From assembly GCA_910574455.1 (NCBI GenBank), contig CAJSYZ010000005.1, forward strand, positions 2,294,001 to 2,358,000: a stretch of DNA of 64,000 bases, in the 5' to 3' direction. The stretch comes from Trichaptum fuscoviolaceum. Its lineage: Eukaryota; Basidiomycota; Agaricomycetes; Hymenochaetales; Trichaptaceae. Within the stretch, counting starts at the first letter, position 1. Every line of letters starts with the position of its first letter. Shown here piece by piece: positions 12,560 through 24,990 of this stretch. A model generated the notes under the pieces. That model saw nothing but the letters and a program-made list of their open reading frames with translations. It ran no database searches and was not told where the DNA came from. The translations under genes and the position numbers were made by a program.

Positions 12560-14196
12560 CTAATTCTCATCGGAGTTCTTCAAGGTCCAGGGCTCAGAGC
12601 TGACGAACTGGCTCTCGGGGACACCGAGCTCAAGGAGGGTACCGAAGGCCTTCGAGAAACTATTGGAACATGGATTCAGACAGGTGCTGAAGAAAAGGTG
12701 AGGGTGGGAGATACGTACTCCTTGAAGAAAAGGTCTTGATCGTCTGCGTACGCCTTCGCGTACTTCTTGAAGCTCTTGTCGGTCACCAAAACGTAGTCGG
12801 TCGGAAGCATCATAAGCGTGCCAGTCTTCTTATCCTGGAGCTGCTTGGGGCCGTTCCACTTTCTCCAGACCCACCTTTGCAAATGTGATTTATTGATAAG
12901 TAAGATGCTGATCATCCAGGAGCGACTTGATACTCACTTTTCGTTGAAGAGTAGTTGGTAAAAGTCATTGGTAAAAGTAATGGGCGAGAACGTCCAGGGA
13001 CCCTCGAAGCCGGAACTAAATTGATAGAGTGGGGGACCAATTGTGAGCGGCGGAATTCATATGTAATTCACCGGAAAATTTACCGGTCAGGGTGGCAGCG
13101 GCCAAGCGCGTGCGCACCTACGAGAGCAACAATCTCCTGGTCGTTGAAGCTGTAGAGCGAAAAAAACTTAGAGCGATGAAAATACGTGCTTCCTTTATTT
13201 GCTCACCCCATACGGTAGAATACCTAGTGGATTATATGATATGAGAAGACTGTTCAGACGCCGAATGTGTGAGATAAACATACCTGACGGACGTGATCGG
13301 CACCTTGAGTTGCGTCAGGAAGACGACCGTCTGGCGTCGCATCCTTCGCGAAGCCGTCGATGCGACCAGGCCTCCACGGAATCTTCGGGCCTTGCATCTC
13401 CTATATATAGATAAATTATTGAGAAAAGTTCCGAGCATATAGAGTTAATGGCTTACCTGGACGGCGCAAACACCGGCGAGTGTCCAGAGGTCCCCGTAAC
13501 TAATCCAAGGGTACTTGGCCTTGATTTTCTCGAGGAGACTACGAGCGATGTTCAAGCCATTGTTGGCTCCGTGAAGTGCCTCTGGCTCGAAACGCATCGT
13601 TGCATAGTTGCTGTGAAGCATATCATTAGACAAAGCATACCATTCACAAGCGTGTTGCTAACCTTCCGCCAGTCTTCGACTCCTTATCGTAAGTCCCAGA
13701 AGCATGCCATGCTAGGCGAACGAGGACTGGTCCGTAAGAGCCATCTTCGGATAAGAATATAAGCGGACATCTGACACAGGTGTTAAAGGATAATTACCAT
13801 CATAATTGTTCTCCTCTAGAATAGCTGCGATGTCATTGTAGACCTAGAAAAAAATCAGAACCGAGGCGGAAATGCGAAAAAAAATCTGATTACCTTTTGG
13901 TAGTCCTCCTTCGACGGCACGAAATTTACTGCCGCCTTTGCAGACTGCGCTGCCGACTTCACTGCTGTTCCCGCCTCCTTAGCAGTATCGGACGAGGATG
14001 CATATATATAGTAGCCAGTTCCAGCGAGGACAACACCTCCCAGGCCAGCGTAGAGAAGGGTGTTGCTAGACTTTCCTTCCGGTGCGGTTGAGTACTTGCG
14101 GAACGCCGTGCGCGTGGAAGTGCGGACAGAGGCCCTAGGTGCTCCAGCAAAGGCAGCACGACGAGCAGGAGCGCGAAGAGCTGCAAGGAAAGACAT
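12560..14196 (-). CDS. CCP1: mitochondrial cytochrome c peroxidase
   Basis: Haem peroxidase of the mitochondrial intermembrane space that reduces H2O2 with electrons from cytochrome c. The start at 14196 gives an Arg/Ala-rich targeting sequence ('[18 protein letters not shown]') and one membrane segment ('[20 protein letters not shown]'), then '[11 protein letters not shown]'. Spliced exons supply the distal site '[15 protein letters not shown]' (Arg, Trp, His), '[15 protein letters not shown]', '[15 protein letters not shown]', '[14 protein letters not shown]', the proximal histidine '[14 protein letters not shown]', the radical-Trp segment '[17 protein letters not shown]', and the Asp of the Trp-His-Asp triad in '[13 protein letters not shown]'. 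The protein ends 'WTLKNSDEN'. The catalytic residues I can see are intact. At least seven short introns. Confidence 0.95.
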
Positions 14197-15023
14197 GATC
14201 AAATTTTTTGAAGTGATGGGCAACGACAACGGCGATGGCGGGAAGGTGTTGAAGCAACGTGGACAGCGCCGGGGATTGAGAGAAACTTGGCTGAGCTGAG
14301 CTCTATAAAGCTGATGATAAGGTGTGTATGTCAGCACCCGGCGTTCTCACGTGCATCTCACTTATCCGGGCACCAATCACGCCACAGCTATTTCCTCTGG
14401 ACCCTTCCACGTCGTCAACAGCGCCCAAACCGTCGTGCTCATCGTCCGCGACGTCGACGAGCTCTCTGTATGCTCGCGAAGAACGCAAAATTTAACTTTA
14501 AGCACTGCAATGTGACAATTTCGTCCGCAATACAGCGAAGCACGGCAAGTCGCGTTTTCAAGTCTACCTCCTACCCACGCGCTCTATTCACGAGACCTGT
14601 GTGAATGATGGCCTCTCGTTTCTCATACAGTAAGCTCGGCTCGTCGTCGTCGACGGTGCGATCGTATCGATGACTCTCTCAGGACACCGCGCCTACGAGG
14701 GGCTAACCCGCTGATATCATATAGCGGGACGAATGCCCTCTCGGTTTCTGCGATCACCCCGTCAGGAGTGCGGTTGTGCACTAAATCTCGTACTGCACTG
14801 CTGTATTGGACCCTCTTTGCATCATCAAGGCAAAACTTGAATCTGGAACATATGTGCGTTTGATTGGTGTCTGGGATATCCATGTACATCAAGGTTCGTG
14901 AAGTTCTAATATATTGATTCATGAAATACTGAAATTCTCGCGGTAACGAAATATAGGTGAGAAAGAGAGATGTTCGAGGTGAATGGGTCAGTATCGTGAA
15001 GAATGAAGCGACATGAAGCCTTC
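14197..15023. other. intergenic, CCP1 promoter and DUF6699 3' flank
   Basis: Both flanking genes are on the minus strand, so this holds the CCP1 promoter and the 3' UTR of the DUF6699 gene. Open frames on both strands (e.g. 14287-14604) show no motif and overlap each other. No gene annotated. Confidence 0.4.
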
Positions 15024-15965
15024 TCAAATATGATTAGAGAAATTTGCCACCCATGTGTCTGGACAAGCAGAGGCTGAAGGGAGTAAAAGGCGCTCTTCCG
15101 CTTTATCGTCCTTGTACAACCCACAAAACTTCGTACGACTTCCCAACCAATCAATCCGTCGAGGCGTCTTTGTGTTGTCGCCGCGGCGTTGTGCAGCGCG
15201 TAGGATACTCTCCCGTTTGTCTGGGCTCACCAGATTCTGCAAGCCCAAGATTGCCCACTCGGAGTCTCCAACGGGCTTTTGCAGCTCGGTGTATAGAGCT
15301 TTCCAGACGTCACGGACGCGGACACCGTAGATGTCTTGCGAAGTCACCTTAACGTCGACTGTCCATGGGAAATACTCGGAAATAATACGCATGTGCATCG
15401 TTGGCCGGCGCGTTGCCAAGGTATCCTTGTGCCTTTCGTAGATCTCTTCCGGGATGGACTCCTTTGGCCTCTTGCGCACGTCATAGAGCAGATGTGTCGA
15501 GTCAACGGCTAAGATGTCGATCATGTCTGGATAATGCCGGGCTGGCTTCTCTACGAAGTACATTAGATGTTGGTATTCCGTCGAACGATAATAACACATA
15601 CCTGGTCCTCTACGATCAATTTGACGAGCACGGCTATCGTCTGGCGGAGACCTCACTCTATTGGGGTTGGAGTCTGATCTATGGTGTTTCTTTTGGAGTA
15701 CCTTGCTTTGCTTTCGATTGTCTGTGTCGGAGGAGATACTGGATCGACTAGTATACATGGTCTTCTCGTCGTCACTGAGAACGGATTCTGCCCCGGACGC
15801 CTGTATCTCCGGACGCTTTAACACCTTCGACTTCGAGTGAGAGGCTGTAGAAGACTGGTTCAGCCCTTTATAACAGCTGAAAAGAGGAAAGGAGCTCGTA
15901 CAGCTGATCATCGTAATTGGAGCACCGGTACTGGTGGGGAAAGGCGGGGGTGGTAGTTGTGGCAA
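15024..15965 (-). CDS. DUF6699 family protein (copy A)
   Basis: Basidiomycete family of unknown function. A probable 51-nt intron (15601-15551, GTATGT...TAG) keeps the frame; spliced length is about 296 residues if the start is 15965. The N-terminal half is Ser/Lys/Arg-rich and probably disordered. The C-terminal half shows the family pattern: 'HLLYDVRKRP', 'IPEEIYERHKDTLATRRP', 'MRIISEYFPWTVDVKV', 'VRVRDVWKALYTEL', 'EWAILGLQNL', 'RRIDWLGSRTKFCGLYKDD', 'LLLP', 'CPDTWVANF'. The same ordered blocks recur in the genes at 24991, 26906 and 36239. The N-terminal start is uncertain (a second ATG lies at codon 19). Confidence 0.8.
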   Translation of the reverse strand: MPQLPPPPFPTSTGAPITMISCTSSFPLFSCYKGLNQSSTASHSKSKVLKRPEIQASGAESVLSDDEKTMYTSRSSISSDTDNRKQSKVLQKKHHRSDSNPNRVRSPPDDSRARQIDRRGPGMCYYRSTEYQHLMYFVEKPARHYPDMIDILAVDSTHLLYDVRKRPKESIPEEIYERHKDTLATRRPTMHMRIISEYFPWTVDVKVTSQDIYGVRVRDVWKALYTELQKPVGDSEWAILGLQNLVSPDKRESILRAAQRRGDNTKTPRRIDWLGSRTKFCGLYKDDKAEERLLLPSASACPDTWVANFSNHI

Positions 15966-18900
15966 TGCTAGAATTCAACCCATTGCGCCTTATATCTGAA
16001 GCATAGACGCCTTTTTCTAGGTGCGGACCGATGCCTAGGACAGCATGGTCGTACCTGCGTGTAAAACAAAGACCATCAAGTCTATCTACATAGGAGGTGT
16101 ACTTGGTTTTGCGATGCACACCATGAACAGCCTTGTGTTTGCTTATATCGGACCCGTACCAAATAAGGTCGACATTGTCATTTGCGTTGACGGCCGAAGA
16201 CCACGCCCATTACTTGTCCGCGTATGGCTGCTTGCTAAGAATATATTGCCTTGGAGTCTCTCCCTTCCTCTGCTTCGTACCCCCTCTGCATCCATTGTGA
16301 TCGTTTGCAGTGCGGCTTAACCCTTTCACATCCGGCGCGTCTGCAAGGCTAGTAGCCTTGGACGTATCTGGAATGGCTGCCTCGTCAAGTGCAGTGTCTT
16401 CTGTCTTCTATCACGTTTTGGCGATACCAAAATAGACAGGAAAGAAGGGGAAGTGGAAAACCGACCTTTCATATGATGTGAAAGGCTTTTCTTGAGCAAT
16501 TCAAATTTCTGACCACTGGGATTCACCACATCTTGTCGATTCCCCAAGTGCCAATATCTAGCCGCTCATATAGTACAATGACTTTTTCAAAATAACTGCC
16601 ATGTGCACTCCTGACTGCTCATCGACAAGGCAGTCGCGCCCTCTGACCATCCTCGACTAAACCCTCGAGGGCCTGTTTTCGCAAACCCGAACTTAGCTTT
16701 TGTTGCTCCATATTTCGATGGTGCCAAACTAGTATACGCGATGTTCATCAGAGTCCTTCGAAGAGCGAATTCATTCCGATGAGCTCGGGGAAAACAATAC
16801 TATACTACCTGGTTACTACGTTCCGCTTAGAGCAACATGGACTTGCAGCTTCTTGATACGCCACTTTGTCCTCCACTCTTGGCTCTCTGGGCCGCAAAGA
16901 GAAAGGCAGTGCACCAACATTTGCTCAAGGTACAAGGGCAGGGCATATGGGGCGCTGCTAGAGGATCCTCCATTTAGGCGTTAAAACGGGCGTCAAGATA
17001 CAGGGTTCAAAAGCTCGCAGACCAAACATGAAGTATGGCGGACTCAGAAAGTATAGGCTGTGTTTCCTGTCCGTCCTATCGAACCGCGGCAAACGTAGAG
17101 GGTGTGAATGTGCACATATGTCGGGCTCTGATGTGAAAAGATCGGTGAGACGGGCTGAATCGATCACTAATAACCCCTACCAGCCTCCGCCGACTGGCAA
17201 GGCTTCAAGTGCGAACGCCATGCAGTGTAGTGGAGAATCCCCAATAGGATTTCATTCTGCTTCCGAGTCGTGCTTGGGCATTGCGAATTCGAGTTCCTCA
17301 GCGTAATTGCATGGTGAGAGGTTCTGGTCCGAGAGCGAAGTACGTAATGCTGACATCGGATTTCAGGATGGAACAATAGTGCAACGGGGAGCACTCAGAC
17401 GTATATGGCTGAACAATTGGGATCAATCTTTGAAAGCTCATTTAGACGATCAACGAAGTCGCTATCTGATGTCCTCGGTGATGTACCTCGTATACAACTC
17501 TTTCACCTCTTTTCCCGTTCTATACTGGACTCTGTGGCATGCTATTCGCAGTGACCATCGGGCAAAGAAGACCGCGACGACGCATATGCTCATTGTTCCA
17601 GCTTCAAGTGACATTACGGCTGCAATTTATCAAGGCGGCTGTCTGTGCTTGTATTAGGTTCTTCTAATGCCCTCTTACTCGCACTTTCATTTCGGAGCTG
17701 TTCAATTATGGATAGTCCATGATCTCTGTTGTCCGTTTCATCGGGATCTTCCTTGCGCTTTGTGCACTTTGCCTAGGTTGCGCAAACATCTGGGAAGTCT
17801 AGGCGGAAAGGCGTACGAAGCATCAACGATTGACGAGCGCTTAGTCCCTGGACAAAACCTTTGCAACTTCTCAGTTCTGCGACTCTTGGTTATCGAGGGT
17901 GGGACCTGGTTCATCAAGGACGCATCAGGGATGACCGATATGTTCTGCGCATGCTCATATGTTGCTCTCCATGAAGGATGAACCGGCTATGAATCTATTG
18001 TAAGACGCTGGCACAAGGCACGATCTTGCACAGCCACGCTCACGTGGTGGACACTGAAAAAGTTTAATTTATGACCGGTGGCGTAGGTTCAACGGACTCT
18101 ATCTGCGTTTCTCCTCGTGGTTCAGTGCGACACGCAAGGTACAATCGCGATTAGAAAAGTCCTTTGACCCAAGCCTTCCACGCTTCAGCATTTGACTGCC
18201 AGTCTACGAGCCGGGCGCAGTGCGCAGTTAAGAATTTTGATGGTATGATATGTTCAAAATACTCTTCCTTGATGCAAGTACGTACACAGGTATTGGGCAT
18301 ACTCTCTGTCATGCTCACTGCTGAATCGATATAGAATCGGAATTTTGATGTCCCTCTCTAAGAGGCACAGAAAGATAGCCGTATCTAAAAGCGGGCCCTG
18401 ATTGTCTGTCGACTCGAGGCTGAAGATCACAAGCGACTCCAACTTCAACCAGGTGCCACAAGTCTGGATGCAAGTATCCATGCATTCGGTCATGAACCCT
18501 GAGTTCAACGATTCAATTCCTCGCTGCCAACCCGGAAAGCGGAACGCACATCGATAATCGCGATTTAGAATTAGAATGATGATCTCAGGTTCACCTCTGG
18601 TCGCCTCTGGTTATTGGCGTCGTTTTAGCTTCGCTATGCCAATGGCCTGTTAGCGGTTGTATCTCAATACCTCGCTTACTCACTGAGCGAGGCGCTTTTA
18701 CCCGATAGAGGGGCTCCGGCTGGCCATCCAAGGGGGTCATCCCAGCAGTGCGTCCACGTGGACTCAGGAGAAAACAAGGTACATAAGAAATGCACTGGAA
18801 TGCTTTCGAAGCGTCATATCTAGCGAGTTTGATCGGCGCCCAAGCCACCGAGCCGCGGCAAAAAGAGATTTTAGCACGCCAACTCAGGGGCCTAAACCCT

Positions 18901-20243
18901 TGGTGGACGAAGCCTTCAAGTTGACTTTTACGAATACATACTATTCCAGAGTAAGCGCAAGTCTCTTGAACATTCCTAATACGCCTCATCGATAGTGGCC
19001 TCTCATCTCATTCCATCTCACCTGGTTTCTTTAGGTTGCCGGACATGGTATGCAGTGCTTTGACAATCACCGATACACTTCAAGCTACATTGTACTTGGA
19101 GCCACTCACTCAACGTGTATACAGCGCACGCTGACGCGGCCATGACAGAACTCTGGGTGAACGCGGTAAAACAACTCTGGAGTTAATGAGAGGACCCGAC
19201 GCCGCAGAACAATGATCTAAGAATATGTGCGAGTCCGACACGTGTAACGTCCGAACTAGTTTTGCTCAGTTCGACAGGGGGTCTCTTCACCTACGGAATC
19301 GCTACTTGCGGGTGGAAAGTTCATTTTACCCTGACTACGCTCTTGGAGGGGGGCGTCGGATGATGACGTTGCCATCGTCTCACTTTCCGGGAAAAAGGTA
19401 CCGTCGTTCGAGTTATGTGATCGCATACAAACATAGTATAGTACGCTGATGCTACTTGTTGAATTGTCGGAATGATTTACGTGAAGAAGATAGTAATCGC
19501 ATGTGAAGTCCTTTGCTACACTTGCGGACGAAAGATTAAGCTCTGTAAAGTTGACGATACCATGCTTGGGAAGATAAACCCATGTGCGTATGCTCAGTAC
19601 AACGAACGCAGTGGCGGGAGCAAATAAATTTATTGCACAGCCTCGACTTCAAGTTGTGGGCAGTGGGTTGTACATAGGGAAAGTGGCAACACATCATACA
19701 AGTACATACATCAATGGATAGGGGACAGGTAGAATAGAAAGAACACTCGTAAAGGCGTGATGGATCATGGAAGGAGTCATCAACAAGTTCATATGACATC
19801 GTGTAAATACGTGTCGGAAATGGAGAGTGAGTCAGAGCTATCTTACATACAGAGCCGGGAATCAAATGGGAGCCGGAGTTTGGTGAGAATGGTAAGTATG
19901 TTTTACAAGCAAAACGAACCCCCTTCGTTCTTTGTTCTGTGCTTAAATAACAAAAGTAAGAAGCATTGAGCAATGGTCAATGGCGCATTGTGGTTGTGTG
20001 CATCGCCGGATGCTACACAATTTGTCCGTCGTCGGAGGGACGGAATATTTTGCCGAGTTTGGGATGACGGCACGGGACCGACACAGGGACTCCGTTTATA
20101 GGCAAGCCAAAAATAGATGCGAGATGAGTCGAGTGCACAGACCAGACCCCCACTCTCGCGTCCTCAGTGTAACGAGCGCAAATCCATGATCTCCGTGGTC
20201 GGTATAATCAGCCAGGTAATTTGGTCAGAGCGTCTTCTGCGCA
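15966..20243. other. 4.3-kb stretch without a supportable gene
   Basis: Scattered open frames below about 135 codons occur on both strands (e.g. near 16045, 17307, 17667, and minus 18254-18508 and 18591-18989). None has a recognised domain, and I could not chain them by convincing splice sites. The minus-strand frame around 18254-18600 has an LRR/F-box-like flavour ('LKLESLVIFSLES') that is too weak to call. No tRNA, terminal repeats or transposase were seen. It may hold decayed genes or long UTRs. Confidence 0.4.
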
Positions 20244-20882
20244 TCAAGTTGTGGGCGAGCTGCCGTACTGCGCAGCGTCGGAGCGCGGCTGAGATTGCCT
20301 CCGGCGGGCGTTAGTGTGCGCAATTGCAGGCAGTGGCGGAGACGGCGAGGGCGTTGGCGGGGACGACGACGAGGATTTGCGCCTTTTTGGGTCTTTCTCG
20401 GTGCGTGGAGGGGGAGGGGGGAGTGGGACAGGTGTGTGCGTAGGGGACGTAGAGTAGGGCGATGCGAGCACAGCCCCGGTGTGCACGGAAGTTGCTGCAG
20501 CGTGTGTCGAGTAAGGCGGTGGCACAGCAGCGGGCGTATACGACGGAGTGACAGTTGACGGTGCTAACGGACGCGCTTGAGGGATTTTTGAAGCGCGTCA
20601 TAAGAAGGGGGGTAACATACCAGTTGGCGGTGGCATGCCAGTGCCAGTTAGCTGCAACGCATTGTCCCTCTGCCATTGCCCGTCTCTTATCGCTGGTGGG
20701 GGAGCAGAGGCAGTTGGGTAGCTCACATGCCCATTCACTTGTGGTAGAGGCACAAGCGGCATACGCGGTGCACGACAGAGCGTGGGGCTCATGGTGGGCG
20801 GTGTGCAGGCAGTGGAGGGCTGTGCAGAAGGACGACGAGAGCTGTTGCTGCTGTGCGACGTGAGACGGTTGGGCGGTGCCAT
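20244..20882 (-). CDS. small Pro/Ser/Thr-rich protein, unknown
   Basis: Two exons join in phase across a 57-nt intron (20620-20564, donor CTG|GTATGT, acceptor TTAG) to give 193 residues starting 'MAPPNRLTSHSS' and ending 'YGSSPTT'. The product is low-complexity: Ser/Arg-rich start, 'CTPPTMSPTL', 'YPTASAPPPAIRD', tandem 'PPYSTH' and 'SPYSTSPTHTP' motifs, a run of prolines, then a basic stretch 'KDPKRRKSSSSSPP'. It could be nuclear or a scaffold, but no function is assigned. Support comes from the in-phase intron and the continuous Pro-rich reading on both sides. A TATA-like 'TATATACACC' lies about 130 bp upstream (minus strand). Confidence 0.5.
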
Positions 20883-23800
20883 TGATGAAGATGAGAAAGA
20901 TTGAGTGGAGTGTCGTAGTCGTCGAGGAAATGCGATGAGGAGGACGCGGAAGACGGATGATGAGAGTGAGAGGTGGGAGGGAGAGTTAGACGGGACCAAA
21001 CCTATACAGCGGTGTATATATGCATTCCATTTACTATCTTCTACGTAATATGTAGGCGCCCATATCACTGCCACTGACAGTAACAGTCACGTGCTCTAGC
21101 ACTAGCGCCCGCCGTGGCGACCCTAGCTGCGGAATAACGACGCGCCAACTTCTTGTTCATCGTTCTTGTCGCTGCGCAGTCTTGACGAAGAACTTTGCCT
21201 CTCTCATCTGTTTTGATTTTTCATCTCACTAAGTCCAATGAGATAGATGCTGCTAATCCTGGCCGTACTGCGGACTACGGAGGAATTCAACTTAAGAAAC
21301 TCGCAGACGTTCTTCTAACAGGCCCACCGTTGTTCTCTCTTGCTTGATCCTTTGATTGATCGTTTTTCGAGAGCTCAAACTCTGAGAATCTTCCTTGTCC
21401 GGCAGTCCTGCACGTCACCTTTCAGAAGCAGCTACCCGAAACTGAAAGGTGAGCACCGCCATTTTCCCCACAGCCACAGGCTTGAAAACAATGCACGTTT
21501 GTATTGCGTATGACCTGAGGTTGTGGTATGTGCAGGACTGCGTCTTCTGATCATCCATTGACTCGTCTTCAGCCTGTTTAGTGATTCCCGGATAACGTCC
21601 TACGAGGCCTTCGCGTTCCGTGGCCGCGTGTGGTAGCCTTGTTGGCCCTCCAAAATAATTGAAATCGCCCTTCTCGGATGCTCATCTCTGTGTTGCGGCT
21701 TCGTGGGAGAGCCAACTCTGAGAACTATCATAGACAAGTGGGGAAATATCTGAATACTTGAAATATATTGCTTGATCATCCAGAAGCTGATATCAGATGA
21801 GGAAGATGGCGATGTTATTTCTATGCTTTGAGGCGCCTGCTGACTGAAAATTCTTACAGCAAGACAAGCGATCTCCTTGCATCAGGAGACTTGAGAACGA
21901 ATCAAGCGCCTCTTGTTGCTCCTAAGCCGGCGACATTTGTGCAATCTAATGACCTGCCTGTACTTGCATTTTGACAACGTGCTAGGATCGTACGATTTGT
22001 CTCCACCGCCTGAGTGGGTCGACCCAGTCATGGGCGCACCATTTTCTCCCGAATCTTTGTGATGAAGGTCAGCTGCTTCTCTTTGATAGGGCCAACGCCG
22101 CACGAATGAGCCATAAATGGATCCTAGGAACGACTCAACGCCGTAACCTCATTCCGCGGCGGTGCTCATTTGCTCTGAGTAATGCCCATAAAGGCGATAC
22201 CAAAGCCACTCACGTTATGCTATCAGGCCGAAAACAGCCGATTCAGCGAGAGGCTTATTGTAACATACAGTACATTCCCCACCTTTCGACCATTGGCGAA
22301 ATGCGAGCTCGTGCCTTCTTTCGCCGGAGAGATGGCTTCGTGTACCCCTGCCAGCCTACCTCATCAAGTTGCTTATGCATAACCCGTGCGGAAACTTAGA
22401 CACGTGAGTAATCTTATTAAGACTCTTCATAGTGAACTTAGGACAACACAAATCTTATTTTAATTCCATTCAGCTGTACGAGTTCAGTTATTTGAAAAGA
22501 GGCAAGGGCATTTAGCCATGGGCTAGGACAATATCTGCAGTGTTTGCAGTGCCCCGTGGGGGTTCGAGCTCCGCGAAGGCGCAATATGTCGAACTCGAGA
22601 ACGGAGAAGAGAGAACGTCGATTATAGGCAAACCTCGAACACGATGCACATGCTAAACACCGACCCGAGTTCCTCGTGTACGTGGCTCAAGGCTCTCTAT
22701 CTTCCATCCATGCGACGCGGGGCGTACCACGCCGATTGTCTTCCCCACTCTTCTGGAGATCAGGACATAGGGTTAGCAACTATTTTTTGCAACATTTGTG
22801 CCTAGCAGCAATTGAATCCTGATCCCCGCACTAAGTGTTTGTTACACGTCGCAGAGATACATCAGGTGCGATCTGGTTGCTACTGAATTATCATGGGCGC
22901 GGCAGCATGAGGACTCATGCCCCATACCACTTCCCATCTATGCGTGGTTTGGGACTTAGCTTAGTTGTGCGTTTTTAGCTCTGTTTGCGATGGCTTCCCA
23001 AAGAGGAAGATGTGGTTTAATAGATGGATGGTCCTGATATACGAGGCAATGATCGTAGTGAGATCAGCGTGGCTTCGTTCTCCGCGGCGCTTATGGACCT
23101 CTAACATCAAACAGGTACAATCTTCCCCCTCCGCGACGCAGACATGATTCCCTGCAAACACAAGAAGTACTCTCTGACTACATCCTCGAATATTGCATGA
23201 AAATTCGCACCATCATGGGCTGATGGCCATTGGGAGAAGATAATCGTATGTGGGTGAACATGGTTTGTCCGCCCATGCTTAGCTGAATGCTTGATGATTA
23301 GCGCCTACGATGCCTGGACAGCCTTGCCACCGACCATGGTGCCGCCCCATCCTGCAATTGGAACTTGCTAAGCCCGCTAACTGTTGACATCAAAATGGAA
23401 GGACCGATTTCGAATTCATGTATTGTCCCCCATCGCCGGATACGATCGATACGAAGAGCCTCGTGTTATGGGCCACCGAGGAATTTGCTGGTAATGTCTT
23501 CATAAAATACCAGGAATCGGGAACTCCACATAGGCGTTTCCCATGTATACCACATGTGTGGGCGGATTTAGGTGCCGTATCCGCTGCAAACCTCTGCACC
23601 GATTTCGGCCTTGGTAACTTATCTGCGCGCATCGGATAAACCATACATGTGAAATAAAATGGAGATATGGCTGTGAGTAACCCACCGCAGATCTTTCAAG
23701 AAAGGGCCGATTGATGACATTGTTTAAGCATTTCAGAAGTACTTCCGGGGAAACGATAGTTCACTAATCAAGATATACCTGCAGGGTTAAGGGTGTAACT

Positions 23801-24990
23801 TTTCGCCCCGCGGAATGAAACGTCAATCCATAAACCTTCGCGGACGCGGAGTAAATACGTCCTCGCGCTCTCTTGTGGCTTAGCGAACGGACCGAACGGG
23901 CATGCGAAGAGCCGGGAGACTGGTATTACGAAGGCGACCGCTACCCCTCCGCTACCACATTACCCATGTGCTCATCTGCGCTCATTCGGTGAAGGTTGCC
24001 GAGCTCTCTTCGACAAACGATGCTTGTTACCTGAGATCGAAGGAGGCAGATCTATCACGAAAGTGTCCTCGTATGTAATGCGCAGCCGGTCATCTCGTCA
24101 AAATAGAACCGGAACTATCATTTCGTCATTGCCTTCTACCGCAAGCAATTTATTGCAACCTGTTCTAGCTCAGGCTCACCGACGGATATTGGGAAAACCT
24201 TCTCACTCGGGGCACGCATATCGCACGACGTCGTTAAGGATGCCAATCTTTACTCGGGATGAGCTCTGATTATGTAAGTCTGTGCCTTCCACTTAAGGCA
24301 AGATGCTATGCTTCCTTGTTCTCTGCACAGGGTCAAGATAAACGAATAATTCGCGTATGCGTGCACTGGTTTGAGTCTACGAGTCACGTCTCCTATGCTT
24401 GATAAATTAAGGAGAACAACCCGTGGTTTACAGGCAGCCTCTCGTAGTGACGGACATCTACTCAGAGTAACATTACTGACAACCAATCTCAGTTCACACG
24501 CACATCAGCGATCGAATCTCCTACTGGCGCCCCGCCTTCCTCCTTCTGTAGCGTCGACTGCCTAACGTCTCGGGGGCAAATCTTTCTCCTGCTCTAGCCG
24601 AAGCCACACGCGTCGTGCGCCTTGTTTACATCTGTGTGCCCATCTGTTTGCTTCATTTATTTATGCTGTGCCCGCCTAACGGTCGGAGATACTAGATGCT
24701 ATAAACCACTCCAGGGATACTAGGGCCCACCGCAGCACCCCATCCTGACTTCACTTATTTGGCAAGCATCTCATGTCCGCGAGAGTCTGGACATCCGTAT
24801 ACCTGCTTTTAGAAATCGCTTAAATCATTGTAAGCACCTGTTATAAACCCAGGGAACGCTTCCTTCGTGTTTTCCCACATCAGACTTCCCTACACTACAG
24901 CAAGTCCCGTTGCAATACTATTACTGCACAAAGTCCCCTTCGCATACTCTAGTGCCCCCACGCTCGCGACCCGTCCTTCGCATTCCTAGC
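20883..24990. other. 4.1-kb stretch without a supportable gene
   Basis: Only short overlapping frames are present. A pair of nested inverted repeats is found at 21402-21541. The right end (24700-24990) should hold the promoter and leader of the DUF6699 gene. No mobile-element protein or RNA gene recognised. Confidence 0.4.
21402..21541. repeat. nested inverted repeats
   Basis: GCAGTCCTGCAC at 21402-21413 is the exact reverse complement of GTGCAGGACTGC at 21530-21541. Inside this, CACCTTTCAG (about 21416) is matched by CTGAAAGGTG (about 21444). The folded RNA or DNA would form two stems. It could be a remnant of a small inverted-repeat element or a structured transcript. No function is known. 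Confidence 0.4.

Noticed and set aside
17307..17981. Two adjacent plus-strand open frames of about 110 codons
   Set aside because: Odd composition, starts other than ATG or poor context, and no domain. I could not join them through plausible splice sites.
18254..18610. Minus-strand frame with LRR/F-box-like flavour
   Set aside because: One short stretch looks leucine-rich, but no F-box, no repeat periodicity and no in-phase neighbouring exons were found.
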